Source: Leptodontidium sp. MPI-SDFR-AT-0119
Taxonomy: Eukaryota > Ascomycota > Leotiomycetes > Helotiales > Leptodontidiaceae
Direction of reading: 5' to 3'
NCBI GenBank assembly: GCA_020726505.1
Contig: JAHLEZ010000017.1
Span: 1-64,000 of the forward strand
DNA: 64,000 nt
Shown here: positions 22,733 through 35,106 of the stretch, piece after piece
Layout of the letters: the number at the start of each line of letters is the position of its first letter
Position numbering within the stretch: position 1 is the stretch's first letter
Program-made: the position numbers and the translations under genes
Notes under the pieces: model-generated
Database searches by the model: none
The model's input: only the letters and a program-made list of their open reading frames with translations
Told to the model about the DNA's origin: nothing

Positions 22733-23543
22733 ATGAAGTTCTCGATACTCGCCTCTGGCCTCCTAGCCTGCCTATCGCCTCTGGTTTCTGCGACGGCCCT
22801 CACATACAAACTCGGTGCGAACGAGAAGGCGTGCTTCTTCTCCAACATCGAGCACAAGGGCGCGAAGATTGCGTTCTACTTCGCTGTACGGCAGACCATG
22901 TCCGCAGAGTCTGTTTGCATTGGGCTAATTGATGGAAATGTATAGGTCCAAGCAGGAGGATCCTTCGATGTCGATTACGAGGTTCTGGGGCCATTCCACA
23001 ATGTCATCTTGGATGGACAGAAGGAGAGACAGGGAGATTTTGTCTTCACAGCGACCGAGACCGGAGAATACAGCTTCTGCTTCAATAACCAAATGAGCAC
23101 GTTCGCTGAGAAATTCGTCGATTTCGAAATCGCTGTGCGTATTATCTATGGCAGCACTCTTGAGGACAATTGCTGACTCTTGAATGAATCAGGTCGAGAA
23201 CGAACAACGTGCCTCATTACCTGCGAAGCAAGGCACATCGCCCGAACAAACGTCTGCATTGGAGGAGTCCATATTCAAGCTCTCAGGCCAACTCTCGACA
23301 ATCACAAGGAACCAGAAGTACTTCCGTACCAGAGAGAACCGCAACTTCAGCACAGTCCGAAGTACCGAGAGGAGAATATTCAACTTCAGCGTTATTGAGA
23401 GCTTGATGATGGTCTGCATGGCTGGACTGCAGGTCTTTATTGTCCGGTTCTTCTTCCAGGTATGTTCATTGTCTGGCGGGTTCTGACTATGGGGATTATT
23501 GTGCTGACTGGCTTCACAGGGCGCGAGAAAAGGTTACGTGTAA
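22733..23543 (+). CDS. p24 family cargo receptor (emp24/GOLD, Erp-like)
   Basis: Exons are 22733-22885, 22946-23134, 23193-23459 and 23520-23543, giving 210 aa, the standard p24 length. A signal peptide (MKFSILASGLLACLSPLVSA) leads into a GOLD domain with the two conserved cysteines (EKACFFSNI and YSFCFNNQMSTF). A coiled-coil lumenal stem follows (EESIFKLSGQLSTITRNQKY). One membrane span (VIESLMMVCMAGLQVFIVRF) ends in a short tail FFFQGARKGYV, with the Phe cluster typical of COPII binding. p24 proteins cycle between ER and Golgi and help package GPI-anchored and other cargo. The domain looks closest to the gamma/Erp2-4 type, but subclass is not settled. The last exon codes only eight codons including the stop. 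Confidence 0.92.
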
Positions 23544-23943
23544 ATCAATGGGGCTTGGAAAAGGCATGCATTCTGGAGCGACTGGGCGACTGGGCAACTG
23601 GCGTGGGAAAGTCTGGGTTCTGTACTTTTAATATCGAGGTACATGAGATCATGGGAATACATCTTTAATTTCCCTTTCGAATGCTGCACTGTAGAACTTA
23701 CGTTTCTTGTGAACAATATCAGAGCGGTAGACTTCTTGTAAATGAATCTGTTAGACTTGACTTTGTCAAACTTAAGGCGCTATTTGCCATATTAATCCCC
23801 ATGTTGAATGTCTCCGATATGGCGCTAAGCCGGATTCGCCTAGCGCTTCGATGAACTGAAAGACAACCGCGATTTTTGAACCTCGACAAGGCTCTCTCTT
23901 GGAATAGCCATACAACCCCTCCAACAACACATACACCCTCAGC

Positions 23944-25779
23944 ATGACTTCGATGGCGGCATCTCTTTCGCGGGCGCTGCCCACACCGAAATACACGGGT
24001 GAGGAGGAGGAAATACCGCAACACGCGCAACAACGAGGTACTCGAATCGTTGGAGCTGGAACCCTCGATGACACTCAAATCGTGCTGAAGGTCAGTAGTT
24101 GTGTTCCAGAACAGCAAGAGGACTATACTAATATTGGGTGGCAGAGATCTGGCCCTCCACCTTACGGAAAGCGAGCAGGATGGAGACCGCGCGGACAAGA
24201 GGACTTTGGGGATGGAGGAGCCTTCCCCGAGATTCCAGTCGCGCAATACCCTCTGGACATGGGCCGAAAAGCAGGATCTGCCAGTAATGCGCTCGCTCTC
24301 CAGGTCGATGCTGAGGGAAAGGTCAAATACGATGCTATTGCGCGCCAAGGACATAACGACAAGCGGATAGTTCATGCATCATTCAAGGACTTGATTCCTC
24401 TTCGACAGCGTGCTGATGCGGGGGATATCAATCTGGATCGGCCGAGCGAAGAGGAAGTTGCTGAGTCGACACAGAGAACGAAGGATGCGCTTGCAAAGCT
24501 GGTTATGGGAGCTGTGGCAGCGCAGAAGCCAAAGAATGTCAATGTTGGATCGAGAAAGGATCCCACTTTCGTGCGATATACGCCTGCAAACCAGATGGGC
24601 GATAATACACGGAAGAACGACCGTATCATGAAGATTGTAGAGAGACAACAAGATCCTATGGAACCACCGAAATTTAAGCACAAGAAGATCCCAAGAGGCC
24701 CACCCAGTCCTCCACCACCAGTTATGCATTCCCCACCCCGAAAACTTACGGCAGAAGACCAGGAAGCTTGGAAAATTCCGCCTCCTGTATCGAATTGGAA
24801 GAATCCGAAAGGTTATACTGTTCCGTTGGACAAGAGATTGGCTGCAGATGGGAGAGGGTTACAGGATGTCACTATTAACGACAAGTTCGCACAGTTTGCG
24901 GAAGCTCTCTTTACAGCCGATAGACATGCTAGAGAGGAGGTCAAGCAGAGAGCACTGATGCAACAACGGTTAGCTGAGAAGGAGAAAGCCCAGAAGGAAG
25001 ATCACCTTCGAATGCTTGCACAAAAAGCGCGTGAGGAGAGAGCTGGAGTTGGTTCAGGAAGAAGGAATTCAAGAACATCGAGATCACGATCTGGGAGCTA
25101 CAGCGACTCGGAATCCTCCCGTTCTGGAAGCGATGACGAAGAAGTCAGGGAACGTGAGAAGGCTCGTGCGGAGAAGCGTAGGGAGGAAGAGAGAAAATTG
25201 AGACAATCGAGGATGGGTGCTGAGAGAAGGGTGCAAATGATGGCTCGGGAGCAGAATCGAGATATTTCAGAAAAGGTCGCCTTAGGTCTCGCGAAGCCTA
25301 CGCAATCTTCAGAAGGAATGTTCGATTCTCGGCTGTTCAACAGAACGAGTGGATTTGATACCGGTTTCAACGAGGATCAGGCATACGACAAACCATTGTT
25401 CGCAGCTCAAGATGCCATCAGCAGCATATATCGGCCCCGCCAAAATATGGAGGATGATGACGATGATGCTGCCGAGGCTGAGATGGGCAAGATTCAACGA
25501 AGCAATCGGTTCGGAGAGGCTCTCGGGAAGGGGACCTTCAAAGGATCTGCAGATGTAGAGGTGAGTCCCAGTTCGAGAGCTGTTTTTGGAAGCAAGACTA
25601 ATGTTGTAATTCAGGCCAGAGAGGGACCAGTGCAATTTGAGAAGGACACAGGCGACGTGTTTAATGTGGAAGACTTCTTGAGCAAGGTTGGCGAAAGCTC
25701 TGGGAAGCGACAGTATGGATTACAGGAGGATGAGGACCGGGCGGCCAAAAGAGCTCGAGTCGAGGAGGATGACGATTAG
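23944..25779 (+). CDS. PRP45: Prp45 / SNW-SKIP domain splicing factor
   Basis: Exons are 23944-24090, 24145-25560 and 25615-25779, giving 575 aa. The SKIP/SNW core includes RSGPPPYGKRAGW and the hallmark SNW element IPPPVSNWKNPKGYT followed by PLDKRLAADGRGL. A Ser/Arg/Asp-rich region (RSGSYSDSESSRSGSDDEE) and a charged EKARAEKRREEERK helix come next. The C-terminus is acidic (KRARVEEDDD). Prp45 joins the activated spliceosome with the NineTeen-related complex and supports splicing and transcription elongation. Both introns are exactly 54 nt, in phase 0 and stop-free, with ACTAAT/CTAAT branch sites, so unspliced mRNA would still be in frame and add 18 residues per intron. The spliced form matches the family better: KRSGPPPYG and VEAREGPVQF. 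Confidence 0.94.
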   Translation: MTSMAASLSRALPTPKYTGEEEEIPQHAQQRGTRIVGAGTLDDTQIVLKVSSCVPEQQEDYTNIGWQRSGPPPYGKRAGWRPRGQEDFGDGGAFPEIPVAQYPLDMGRKAGSASNALALQVDAEGKVKYDAIARQGHNDKRIVHASFKDLIPLRQRADAGDINLDRPSEEEVAESTQRTKDALAKLVMGAVAAQKPKNVNVGSRKDPTFVRYTPANQMGDNTRKNDRIMKIVERQQDPMEPPKFKHKKIPRGPPSPPPPVMHSPPRKLTAEDQEAWKIPPPVSNWKNPKGYTVPLDKRLAADGRGLQDVTINDKFAQFAEALFTADRHAREEVKQRALMQQRLAEKEKAQKEDHLRMLAQKAREERAGVGSGRRNSRTSRSRSGSYSDSESSRSGSDDEEVREREKARAEKRREEERKLRQSRMGAERRVQMMAREQNRDISEKVALGLAKPTQSSEGMFDSRLFNRTSGFDTGFNEDQAYDKPLFAAQDAISSIYRPRQNMEDDDDDAAEAEMGKIQRSNRFGEALGKGTFKGSADVEVSPSSRAVFGSKTNVVIQAREGPVQFEKDTGDVFNVEDFLSKVGESSGKRQYGLQEDEDRAAKRARVEEDDD

Positions 25780-26240
25780 GAGCGTTTTGTATGCTGACTG
25801 GCGTTTGTATAATAGGCGGCTAGCGTTCGGTTCATACAACATAATACCAGAGACTACGGCTTTTCCTGGTATCATGCTTCAGACTGGGAAGTGCGAATGT
25901 AGTTGCCTGGATATATATCAATGCCTCAAATTGACGCGTACTTCGCTTCCGCAACAAAATTAGTTTCTGTGATGAGAAATGGTCCTTACGTTTCTGCCTG
26001 GAAGTTAACTACATTCTTGGCTTTGCTGATAATTGCGTAAAGTCGTTAGGGAATTGATGGATGTCGACATCCGCTTGACGGCCCGAACTCCGTCAGGCAC
26101 ATAAGTTCTGATGTAGCGTCGAACCTCCCATCTTGGCAACCCAAGGCATCCACAACAATGTAGGTTTATTAGGACCAATTTCATGTTCAAACGATAGTCA
26201 ATATCTTGAGACATCCCCTTAGCGATTTTATTACTACATT
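25780..26240. other. Intergenic region between PRP45 and the ABC transporter gene
   Basis: About 460 bp hold the PRP45 3' end and the promoter of the transporter gene. No gene or clear regulatory site is seen. Confidence 0.4.
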
Positions 26241-29200
26241 ATGAATAGACGAAGAGGCTTTACGCCGCTTGAGTTGAGAGCGGTCAACTCGACTGCGTTC
26301 GACAATACCTTTGGTCCATTTTTGAACGTCACTGGAAAGGAAACATTCGACTTTACGCTCCTCTTTGAAGAGACTATTCTATCAATTGGTCCCTCAGCTT
26401 TACTCCTTCTATTGATCCCACCAAGAATTCTACGTCTGTGGAAGACACCTCGCAAAGTTACTGGCTCCTACCTCCAGACAACAAAAATCGTAAGGCTTTC
26501 CCCTCAATCCCGTAACAATACTAATTACATCAGACCCTCCTTGCGATCTTCACTATCCTCCAAATCGTCAATGTCGTTGAAGTTTCCCAATCCTCGCTTC
26601 GAACCCGTGCATCGCTTGCTGCTGCTCTGCTTGCTCTAGCCGCCTCCTTCGGTCTCTGTCTCTTGTCGAACATCGAACACACCAAGAACATCCGACCAAG
26701 TTCCATTATCAATTTCTATCTTCTCTTGACACTACCATTTGATGCCGCGCAAGTTCGTACCAGATGGCTTCGCGGAGACAACTTAGCTGGGAACGGCGTC
26801 GCTTCTGCTATTCTTGCTGTCAAGGTCTCACTTCTGATTTCCGAAGCTGTTGAGAAGAGAGGACTGTTGTTTACGCCGTATGCTAGTCCCTCCCCGGAGG
26901 CTACTAGTGGAATGTATTCGCGAGGTTTCTTCTGGTGGTTGAATCCGCTCTTCCGATTGGGATTCAGCAATGTCGTCAATGATCATGATCTCTTCTCTGC
27001 GGATGAAGATCTTCTCTCAAAGTCTCTTCAGTCCAAGTTTAGCAGGCATTGGGCAAATCGTGAGTCCTTACATACCCCGACACATTGAATTTCAAGATAC
27101 TAATCCAACTCACAGGGAGTAAATACCCCCAGAAACACACCTTGGTCTGGGTCATGTTCCGTACCATGTTGAAGCCTCTCGCGGCTTCGGTACCACCTCG
27201 TCTAGCCCTCACATTCTTCCGATTCATGCAACCGCTCCTCATTCGCAGAATCATCGAACTTGTAGGAGAGCCTGACTCTGAGTCTGCTGACAATCATGGA
27301 TGGGGATTGACTGCTGCCGTCGGTCTGGTTTATATCGGATTGGCTTTGACTGCAGGGGCGTACCAACACAAAGCAAACCGTATGGCAACGATGGTTCGTG
27401 GCTCACTTGTTAATGCTGTCTATGCACAGACTTTAGACCTCTCAGTCATGAGCCTCAACGAGTCTGCTGCAGTCACGCTGATGAGTTCGGATGTCGAACG
27501 AATCTGCGAAGCTATCATTCCCATCCACTACATGTGGTCGAGTCCGATCGAGATCGCCTTAGCAATTTGGTTGCTATCTCAAGAAATTGGCATCTCACTA
27601 CTAGGACCACTTTTCGTTACTGCTTTAGCAATCGCTGGCCCGTTACTTATTTCTGGCCGCATGGGCAAAGCTCAGAAGACATGGATGGAAAGAATCCAGT
27701 CGCGGATCGACACCACCGCCAAGATGCTAGACTCCATGAAAGGAATCAAGATGCTCGGTCTCAGCTCTAAAATCTCCAGCATAGTCTCACAACTTAGACT
27801 TGACGAGATGGCCAAGTCGCTCAAGATGCGGAAACTGATGGTTGTCATGATTGCCTTTGGCAACATGTCTGATATTTTGGCGCCTGGAGCTGCTTTTGCT
27901 ATCTATGTCATTGTTGCTACGGTCAATGGACAGACTCTCGATGTCACTTCGGCTTTTACGGCGCTCTCTCTTATTGCGTTGCTAGTTGCACCAATTCGGG
28001 CTTTTGTGTTTTCGGCTCCGCCGTTGATTGCTGCTGTCAGCTGCTTTGATCGGATCGAAACGTTTCTGTCCTCCCCAACCAAGAAGGATCATCGGATGTT
28101 ACTTGTAAACTCCCAAGCGAGAGCAAGCAGTGTGGTAAGGCCGTTGCCGATTGTTGGAAGTTCAAACACCGGATCAGACATCGAACTGGATGAAATCGCC
28201 CCACGGAGATCCACGAACTTGTCTCCAGCTACTATCAGTGTCAAGAATTTGACGCTTGCTTGGTCTCATTCTGAAGCCGATAATCCAGTCATCAACGATG
28301 TGACCTTTGAGGTCCAGCCTGGACAGCTGACAATAATTGTTGGTCCAGTCGGGTGTGGAAAATCTAGTCTCCTTCGAGGACTGCTGGGAGAGACACCGTC
28401 ATCGAAGGGCAATGTTTACATCAGCCAAGCACATGCTTCGTTTGTTGGCCAAGCTCCATGGATTCAAAATGACACTATTCGAAATAACATTATTGGAGTG
28501 TCGGCATTTGAACCCGATTGGTATGCGAGGGTCGTGCATGTGTGTGCCTTGGACTCGGATATTGAGATGCTCTCTGAAGGCGATGATGCCATAGTCGGTT
28601 CAGCAGGCGCTGCTCTTTGTAAGTCCCAACTACCAAAACGCTGTCACACTGAGTAATTTGCTGACTTGTTTGACAGCCGGAGGTCAGAGGCTACGTGTGG
28701 TAAGGCTATTCGGATCGATAATGAGAGCTTTCGCTAACCAGTCACCCAGGCATTTTCTCGGGCTGTCTACTCCAGAAAGCGAGTACTGATATTAGACGAC
28801 GTCTTCAGTGGTCTCGATGCTACAAGTGAAGACCGCATATTCTCCCGTCTCCTAGGGAGAACTGGCCTGCTTCGTCAACTAGGCACAACCGTCATTCTAG
28901 TCACCCATGCAGCGCATCGTTTATCATATGCCGATCACATAATATCTCTCAACAATCTTGGAGAAATTTCCGAGCAAGGTACCTTTCAGAATCTCATGGC
29001 CAGCAATGGATATGTCGCAAGCCTTGCCGCTCGACACACCACAGAATCAGAAGGCAGCATCGCAGAAGTTGCAGTTCCTCCTAGACCGCCGACTGACGAC
29101 GCCGCCCGACAGAACGCTGAAGCTGATCTCAAGCGTCCTGTTGGAAACTGGGCGGTCTATAAATATTACTTTGCCAGTGCCGGGTGGCGGAATGTTTGGA

Positions 29201-31110
29201 TCCTTGCTTTGCTGACTGTTTGTAATGCTACTTTTGATCGATTTCCTGGTAAGTTGGGCTGTGTTGTGGATGTAGCGGTGTGTGCTAATTTGTTTAAGAT
29301 GTGTGGATTAAGTTTTGGACGAGCGCTGTTGCTGCTCATGGCAATTCAGTGAACGGTCTCTATCTCGGTATACTTTTAGGGGTTGAGCTTCTAGCCATGT
29401 CGACGATCATCATCCTGGTATGATTCTCGACCCGTCCCCCAGATACAAAGTACTGGCTCACGAATAATAGCTGATCTATTCACTTTCAGGCTACGATCCT
29501 CTTCATTGTCATGATACCCAACTCGGCAGTCTTTCTCCACAGAGAACTTCTCGAAACGGTCCAAAATGCCCCGCTCTCTTTCTTCACTTCAACGGATGTT
29601 GGACAAATCGTCAACAGGTAATTGCCTAGTGTTGAAAGAATGAAACCTGAATAAGCTAACCCAATTTCTAGATTCAGTCAGGATTTGGCAGTCATAGATT
29701 CTGAACTCCCACTTGCCGCCCTCATCTTATCGAATAATCTCGTTACTGCTACCATACAAGCGGTCCTGATCTGTGTCTCAACATCCTACTTTGCAGCCGT
29801 GCTCCCATTTGTCATGCTAATCATATACTTCATCCAAAAATTCTACCTACGTACATCTCGGCAACTGCGACTAATGGACCTCGAAGCAAAAGCACCACTC
29901 TACAGCAACTTCCTCGAAACCCTCAGCGGGCTAGTTACCATCCGAGCTTTCGGCTGGGAGAAAGATATGGAGAAACGGAACATGCTTCTCTTAGATGCAT
30001 CTCAACGACCTTTCTATCTGCTCTATTGTATTCAGAGATGGCTGTCACTTGTGGTGGATTTGATGGTAGCTGTGCTTGCTGTCCTCCTGGTGGCATTGAT
30101 CGTGAGGTTCCGGCATCGTATGGACACGGGTTTTGTCGGTGTTGCTCTGGTCAATATCATGTCCTTTAGCATGATTCTTGCGGTGGTTGTTCAGCATTGG
30201 ACGATGATTGAGACTTCAGTTGGGGCAGCTTCTCGGATTCAGGTATGTTCGGCTCCTCAGATAAATGGACATGACCATCTTCTTGAGATGCCCTGTGGCT
30301 GGTGGTTAATATGTCGTACTTTAGTCCTTCGTCAACGGCACCCGCTCTGAGAACCTACCAGAAGAATGCCAAGAGGTATCTCCAGATTGGCCTTCGAAAG
30401 GCAGTATAGAAATGTCAAATGTGTCAGCCACTTATTCGCACGATCTCGATCCAGCTCTTCTAAACATCAGCATCTCAATCCCCGCAGGCCAAAAGCTTGG
30501 GATTTGCGGAGCTTCGGGCTCAGGCAAATCCTCATTTGTCGCACTACTCTTCCATATGTTGAACATCCAAGATGGTTCAATCATAATCGATGATATTGAC
30601 ATATCTAAGATCTCACGGCAAACGCTCCGAGAACAGTTGTCGGTGATACCACAACAGCCGATCTTCCTCAAAGGAACGATCAGACAGAATCTCGACCCTC
30701 TAGATCTAGCCACCGAGTCTGCAGCCGAAGCTGTACTCCAACAGGTCGGATTATGGACCATCGTGACTGAAGCCGGTGGTTTGGACGTCCCTATGGAGCC
30801 AGAGGATTTATTGTCCAACGGTCAACGCCAACTTTTCTGCCTCGCTCGCGCTATGCTCCGATCATCCAAGATTCTCATTATCGACGAAGCGACCGCGAGT
30901 GTTGACTTGCAGACGGATGAACTCATGCAACGAATCATCTCTGGGCATTTCAAGGATTGTACGGTCATTGCAGTTGCGCATCGACTGCAGACTATTAGGA
31001 ATTATGATCGGATTGCGGTGTTTGAGAATGGGAGGATCGTGGAGAATGGAGAACCGGATGTGCTATTGGCTGATGAGGAGAGCAGGTTTAGGGCGTTGTG
31101 GGATTCTTGA
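26241..31110 (+). CDS. ABC transporter, ABCC (MRP) subfamily, full length
   Basis: Exons are 26241-26489, 26534-27059, 27116-28618, 28677-28699, 28750-29248, 29299-29417, 29490-29617, 29672-30242 and 30325-31110, giving 1467 aa. The layout is TMD0, TMD1, NBD1, TMD2, NBD2. TMD0 is shown by the early span PSALLLLLIPPRIL and further spans. NBD1 has Walker A GPVGCGKSS, signature LSGGQRLRV and Walker B VLILDDVFSGLD, with Asp in the catalytic Glu position. NBD2 has Walker A GASGSGKSS, signature LSNGQRQ and Walker B ILIIDEATASVD. This asymmetry is the ABCC norm. Exon 4 is only 23 nt and codes the NBD1 signature. Family members export conjugates, drugs or metabolites at the plasma membrane or vacuole. 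The substrate is unknown, and it is not next to a biosynthetic core gene. Confidence 0.94.
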
Positions 31111-31362
31111 GATATATATTACTTCTATAGCAAGCGGTTATTAACGGAAAGAATATCATAATAGGGCTTACAATGCAAACTTCCTTATGACATCTTCAAC
31201 CGATAGCTACACGTTCTTGTTCCCAAACTAAAGAATACCTGCATTCTCAGCGGGGACCCAATCTCATTAATAGGCTTTCTTAATAATCGAGAGATGTTCT
31301 AAAGTAAATGTTCGTAGGGTAGCGTTGAATGAACGAGCCGTGGTGGAAATTACAATGGCACT

Positions 31363-31463
31363 GTCCGAAAACGGAGCTTTCCACTCCCAGGGAAAGAGAG
31401 TTTACCGGTTCGTCAAATAACTTCGTATTGGAGAGGATCTATTTTGAGTCCATTAAAAAAAGG
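31363..31463 (+). repeat. Diverged dispersed repeat, copy A
   Basis: About 100 bp alignable with 33118-33214. Shared landmarks include gaaaa-ggag, tccact-ccag-gaaag, ggttcgtca-ata and ttttgagtccat / ttttcagtccat. I judge identity at roughly 70 percent by eye. Confidence 0.55.
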
Positions 31464-33117
31464 GAGTACTTGGGATGTCTACTCGCCATATGATTCGCGG
31501 ACTTTTCTGACGCTGCATGACGAGACGCTTGCAGGTTGTAATCTCCACACACATTTACCATCGGTTCTATCTGATGCAAGAGCTTGGATATTTTCATTGT
31601 AAAGAATTCTATGTCTTGGATAGATGATGTCACCGGATTTTACCGGTCCTACATTTCTCGTAGCATTAGCTGACCGCTTGTGGTTGATGTATTTAGTAGC
31701 TCCTGCTTGGTAATAGTGGTGGCATCTTCCACCAGCATACGGCCGTGAGCATCTCATACCATTAAAGAGCCATGGATAACACGTCGAATGTCATAAGCTG
31801 ACGAAACATCTGTTCTTGGGCTCTTAGCTGCTGTGGAATTTGCCGCTGGCGTTAATAAGGAGGGGACGGTATGTGTTCTTGTTCTTAGGCATCGGTGACT
31901 TCTGCCATACCGTACAGGTAATACATGCCGCCGGTAAAACATAACAAGGTTTCTAGGTATACCTTCATCGGCTTCACCGACGTACTGTGGAATCTGTTGT
32001 CAAGGAAGCTGCGCGTAAGACGTTACTCGAGTGTTGAATTTACTGAAGCCATTGAACCGAAACATTAAAACACCAAAGCACCGATAATAAACGCCGATGG
32101 AAGGTACCGATAGAAAAGAGTTCATCGCTTGCACTTCCTTGAGAGTTTCCAGAGTTACCAGAGTTACAAACTTTTGGACCAAGCAGAGTGTGATTCCTCA
32201 TAGGCAGTCGTCACCCTTACTCCGTACTTAGTCTCCAATCAGCAATCTCCTTCATTCTGCCAACAGGCTCGGCGACTCCGAACAAGAATTTCGAAGCCTC
32301 CTTCATGAGAATCGACTCCTTTCACCAGCCTCACTTCATCAGCAGTGGTGGGATCCGGACAAGAATGCCTTGCTTGGCACGGTCCTCCAACAGCTGCGCA
32401 CGCCGCCAAGAAATCCCATCAACAGAAAAACTCATTTACCGCACAAAGCGTGCTATTCAAACTTTATACAAGATCTGGGCACTGGGCAAAACGGCACCAA
32501 TCACACATGAGTTTGTATTCCTCACGACCGGTTTACAACTGAACAAATTTTCTTGGGTGTATGTGTCCCGTCTGCGACTTGCTCATTGTGTTTTGAAACG
32601 ATTTGTCTTGGCAAATCATACGATCCCTGGAAGACCCCTGGAAGGACTTCATCGGATTGGGAGTCGATCCGTACGCTTGCCGCCATAATACAAACAATAG
32701 GGGACTTGAATCGTGCCCAGAATTCTCATGACTTCACTCCGCATGAGGAGATAATAATTACAAGCCTAATTCGGAGGACTTCAACCAGCTCCCTTGATTA
32801 ACTCTATTTTTACCCCTTTCGTCAACTCATGGTTGACTCTAACCTCCTACCCCATTGCGTTATGTTGGTGCCCCAGCAGATTACTCATTGCTCAGGTCCA
32901 AATAAAGTTTTGGATTTAAGCAAGGCTTAATTGGACGGAATTCGGCATGGTCAGAAACCCGTCAAATTGACAGGTGCCATTGAGGCTTGGAAGCCTTGGC
33001 TGAGTGAACAACGGCGCACTGTGCTCGTGATGGAGAAGGGCCAAGCATTTACAGAGTCGATAGGGATTCAAGGCTTCGTGTTCGGTTAGAGTTAGAGTTA
33101 TGTCCTTTATTGAGCTG

Positions 33118-33214
33118 ACTGAAAAATGGAGATATCCACTACCAGGAAAGGAGGTTCATTGGTTCGTCAGATAGCCTTGTAATGGGCAACACCCATTTTC
33201 AGTCCATAAATAAA
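33118..33214 (+). repeat. Diverged dispersed repeat, copy B
   Basis: Partner of copy A at 31363-31463, same orientation, about 1.75 kb apart. No coding potential is seen in either copy. Confidence 0.55.
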
Positions 33215-34198
33215 GCAGGAAAGATGAGATGCAATGCCGTATATCGCTAACTTTATTAGGCGAGAGTGTAAGTTCAGACGAACGCAATGTGTCGATGAGG
33301 GGCTTTTCTCAAGGCCTTCCGGCTCGTATTGCGTATCAGGTTCTTTTGGAGAGTATGGGGAAGAATAGCAGATGGTCTCGGGGTTGAAAATGAGCTGCTC
33401 GCGATCGGTGCTCATGCTTCTTTTACTCAAAAGAATATCTACAATAAAACCTCCACGATATAGATTTAATCATGAACGTCAAAGCTGCTAAAGTGGGGTG
33501 TCTCCAGCTTGGCTTAGACGCCGAAATGCTGTCCTTTCGGCCGGAGCATTTCGCTTCACGGCATTTGTTAATGAGTCGACCCGCCGACTCGCCGAGACAC
33601 AACTTTGATAATCTCCACTCAATTTTATACTTAAGCATACTTTGGTACATGTGGTAAAGATCAAAGACTTGGCGTCTGTGCGTACTACTGAAGATTCCAC
33701 TTCACATGGGGTGTTAACCAATGAACCAATCCGGTTTACTCTTTCTCGTCTGTGACAAGTAAAATATGGGCCATTTAGTACAGATATGAGATCTTTGATC
33801 TTTGCCCCCGTACGAAGTAAGCGCAAATTGTGAAATTGTTTCCACTTCGGGAACTCTCCGTCAGCATGCCCCCTGAGACGGGGCTAATCAACTTCTGTCA
33901 GAATGCCTTGCCAAGAATCTCAAGACAAGTGATCTCGTTGTTCATGGGCTCAATGCCCCCTTATATCTGACCCAAGAAAGTCAAACAGAGAGACTTCTCT
34001 TCAGCCACGCTTCCAAGAGTCGGAGGCTTTCCCTGGGTCTCTCAAAACTCAGATACCGATTGAGTTGCGTCTGTGAGCATAAGTATCTCTGAGATCTCGC
34101 CAGGTTTGATCATGCTCCTACAGCTCAACACATTCTCCTTACAGCAATAATCGTACATATCCCCCACACGTTCTTTACAACATACTCTCTACTTTACA

Positions 34199-35106
34199 AT
34201 GATGTTCCGTGCAATTGTCAGTCTGGCAGCCGTCACTTCGGTTCTTGCTTGCCCTCAACATGATTTCAACACTCGGGCTGTGGGTATCCAGAAGCGTGCA
34301 GATGAACCCAGCGGTTGGACGTATGCAACATCCAACACCTGGGGAACTAATGATAGTAAGGGTTTCCACCAATTCATCAAATAAGACTGCCTCTAACTGG
34401 TTCAGATGACACCATCTGCCAGAGCGGCATGACCCAATCCCCTATCAACCTTCCATTCGGTTTATTCTCCAAGAATCACGCCCCAACTTTCAAGTATTCG
34501 GCACCCGTTTCTGGTGCGCTTTTCAACTGGGGATTCGGCCCCAGTTTCTCGGTGAACAGGACCAATGGTGTCGACTATTCGGCCAACCCATCCTTTACAT
34601 TTGATGGCCAGACCGTCTACTTGCTGTCTTGGGTATGTTTCTCTTGGCCCCCACAACAAATGCTTCCTAACATTTCCCGACAGCACACCCATGCCCCATC
34701 GGAGCATCTCATCGGCGGCGCACGTACTCGCGCCGAACTTCATCTAGTCCACGGCGATGCCTCTGGCACCCCCCGAGGCGTCGTCGGTCTCCGCATCAAC
34801 CCCTCCACCAAATCCTCGAACTTCATCGCCCAATTCATCGAAGCAACTCCTGGTCACGACTCCAGCGTACGCACCCAGATTGATACACTCGATATGTCTC
34901 TCGCCATAAAAGAAGTCGGCAGCCTGAAGAACTTTTGGACATACAAGGGCAGCTTGACCACCCCACCTTGCAGTGAGGGCCTGAGATGGTGGGTTGCTGG
35001 AAAGGTGTTGGAGGTCAGCGATGCACAAATGCAGGCTCTGTTAGGTGTCAGTGTATACAGTGCCAGAGTTGAACAGATGGTTTGGAACCATGCTATTGGT
35101 GTTTAG
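34199..35106 (+). CDS. Secreted alpha-class carbonic anhydrase
   Basis: Exons are 34199-34355, 34406-34632 and 34684-35106, giving 268 aa. A signal peptide (MMFRAIVSLAAVTSVLACPQ) precedes a possible dibasic KR site (IQKRADEP). The alpha-CA core shows GMTQSPINLP, the first two zinc His in WHTHAPSEH, the third in AELHLVHGDA, and the conserved GSLTTPPCSEGLRWWV. The enzyme hydrates CO2 to bicarbonate. Alpha-CAs in ascomycetes are usually secreted or wall-associated. The second intron (51 nt) is stop-free and in frame; it splits WHTH between Trp and the first zinc His, so retention would insert 17 residues inside the active site. Start could be either of two adjacent ATGs (34199 or 34202). Confidence 0.93.

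Larger units (their letters stand above)
31111..34198. other. Gene-poor 3 kb with diverged repeats
   Basis: No frame in this stretch carries convincing protein signal; the longest are about 60-130 codons with no family motif. It contains a pair of diverged repeat copies near 31363 and 33118, and an inverted pair cgaaatgct / agcatttcg at 33522-33530 and 33545-33553. It looks like old, mutated transposon or duplication debris. Confidence 0.5.

Noticed and set aside
33522..33553. Inverted repeat cgaaatgct / agcatttcg as a hairpin or terminator
   Set aside because: The arms are 9 bp with a 14-nt loop and no gene nearby; this is expected at modest frequency by chance.
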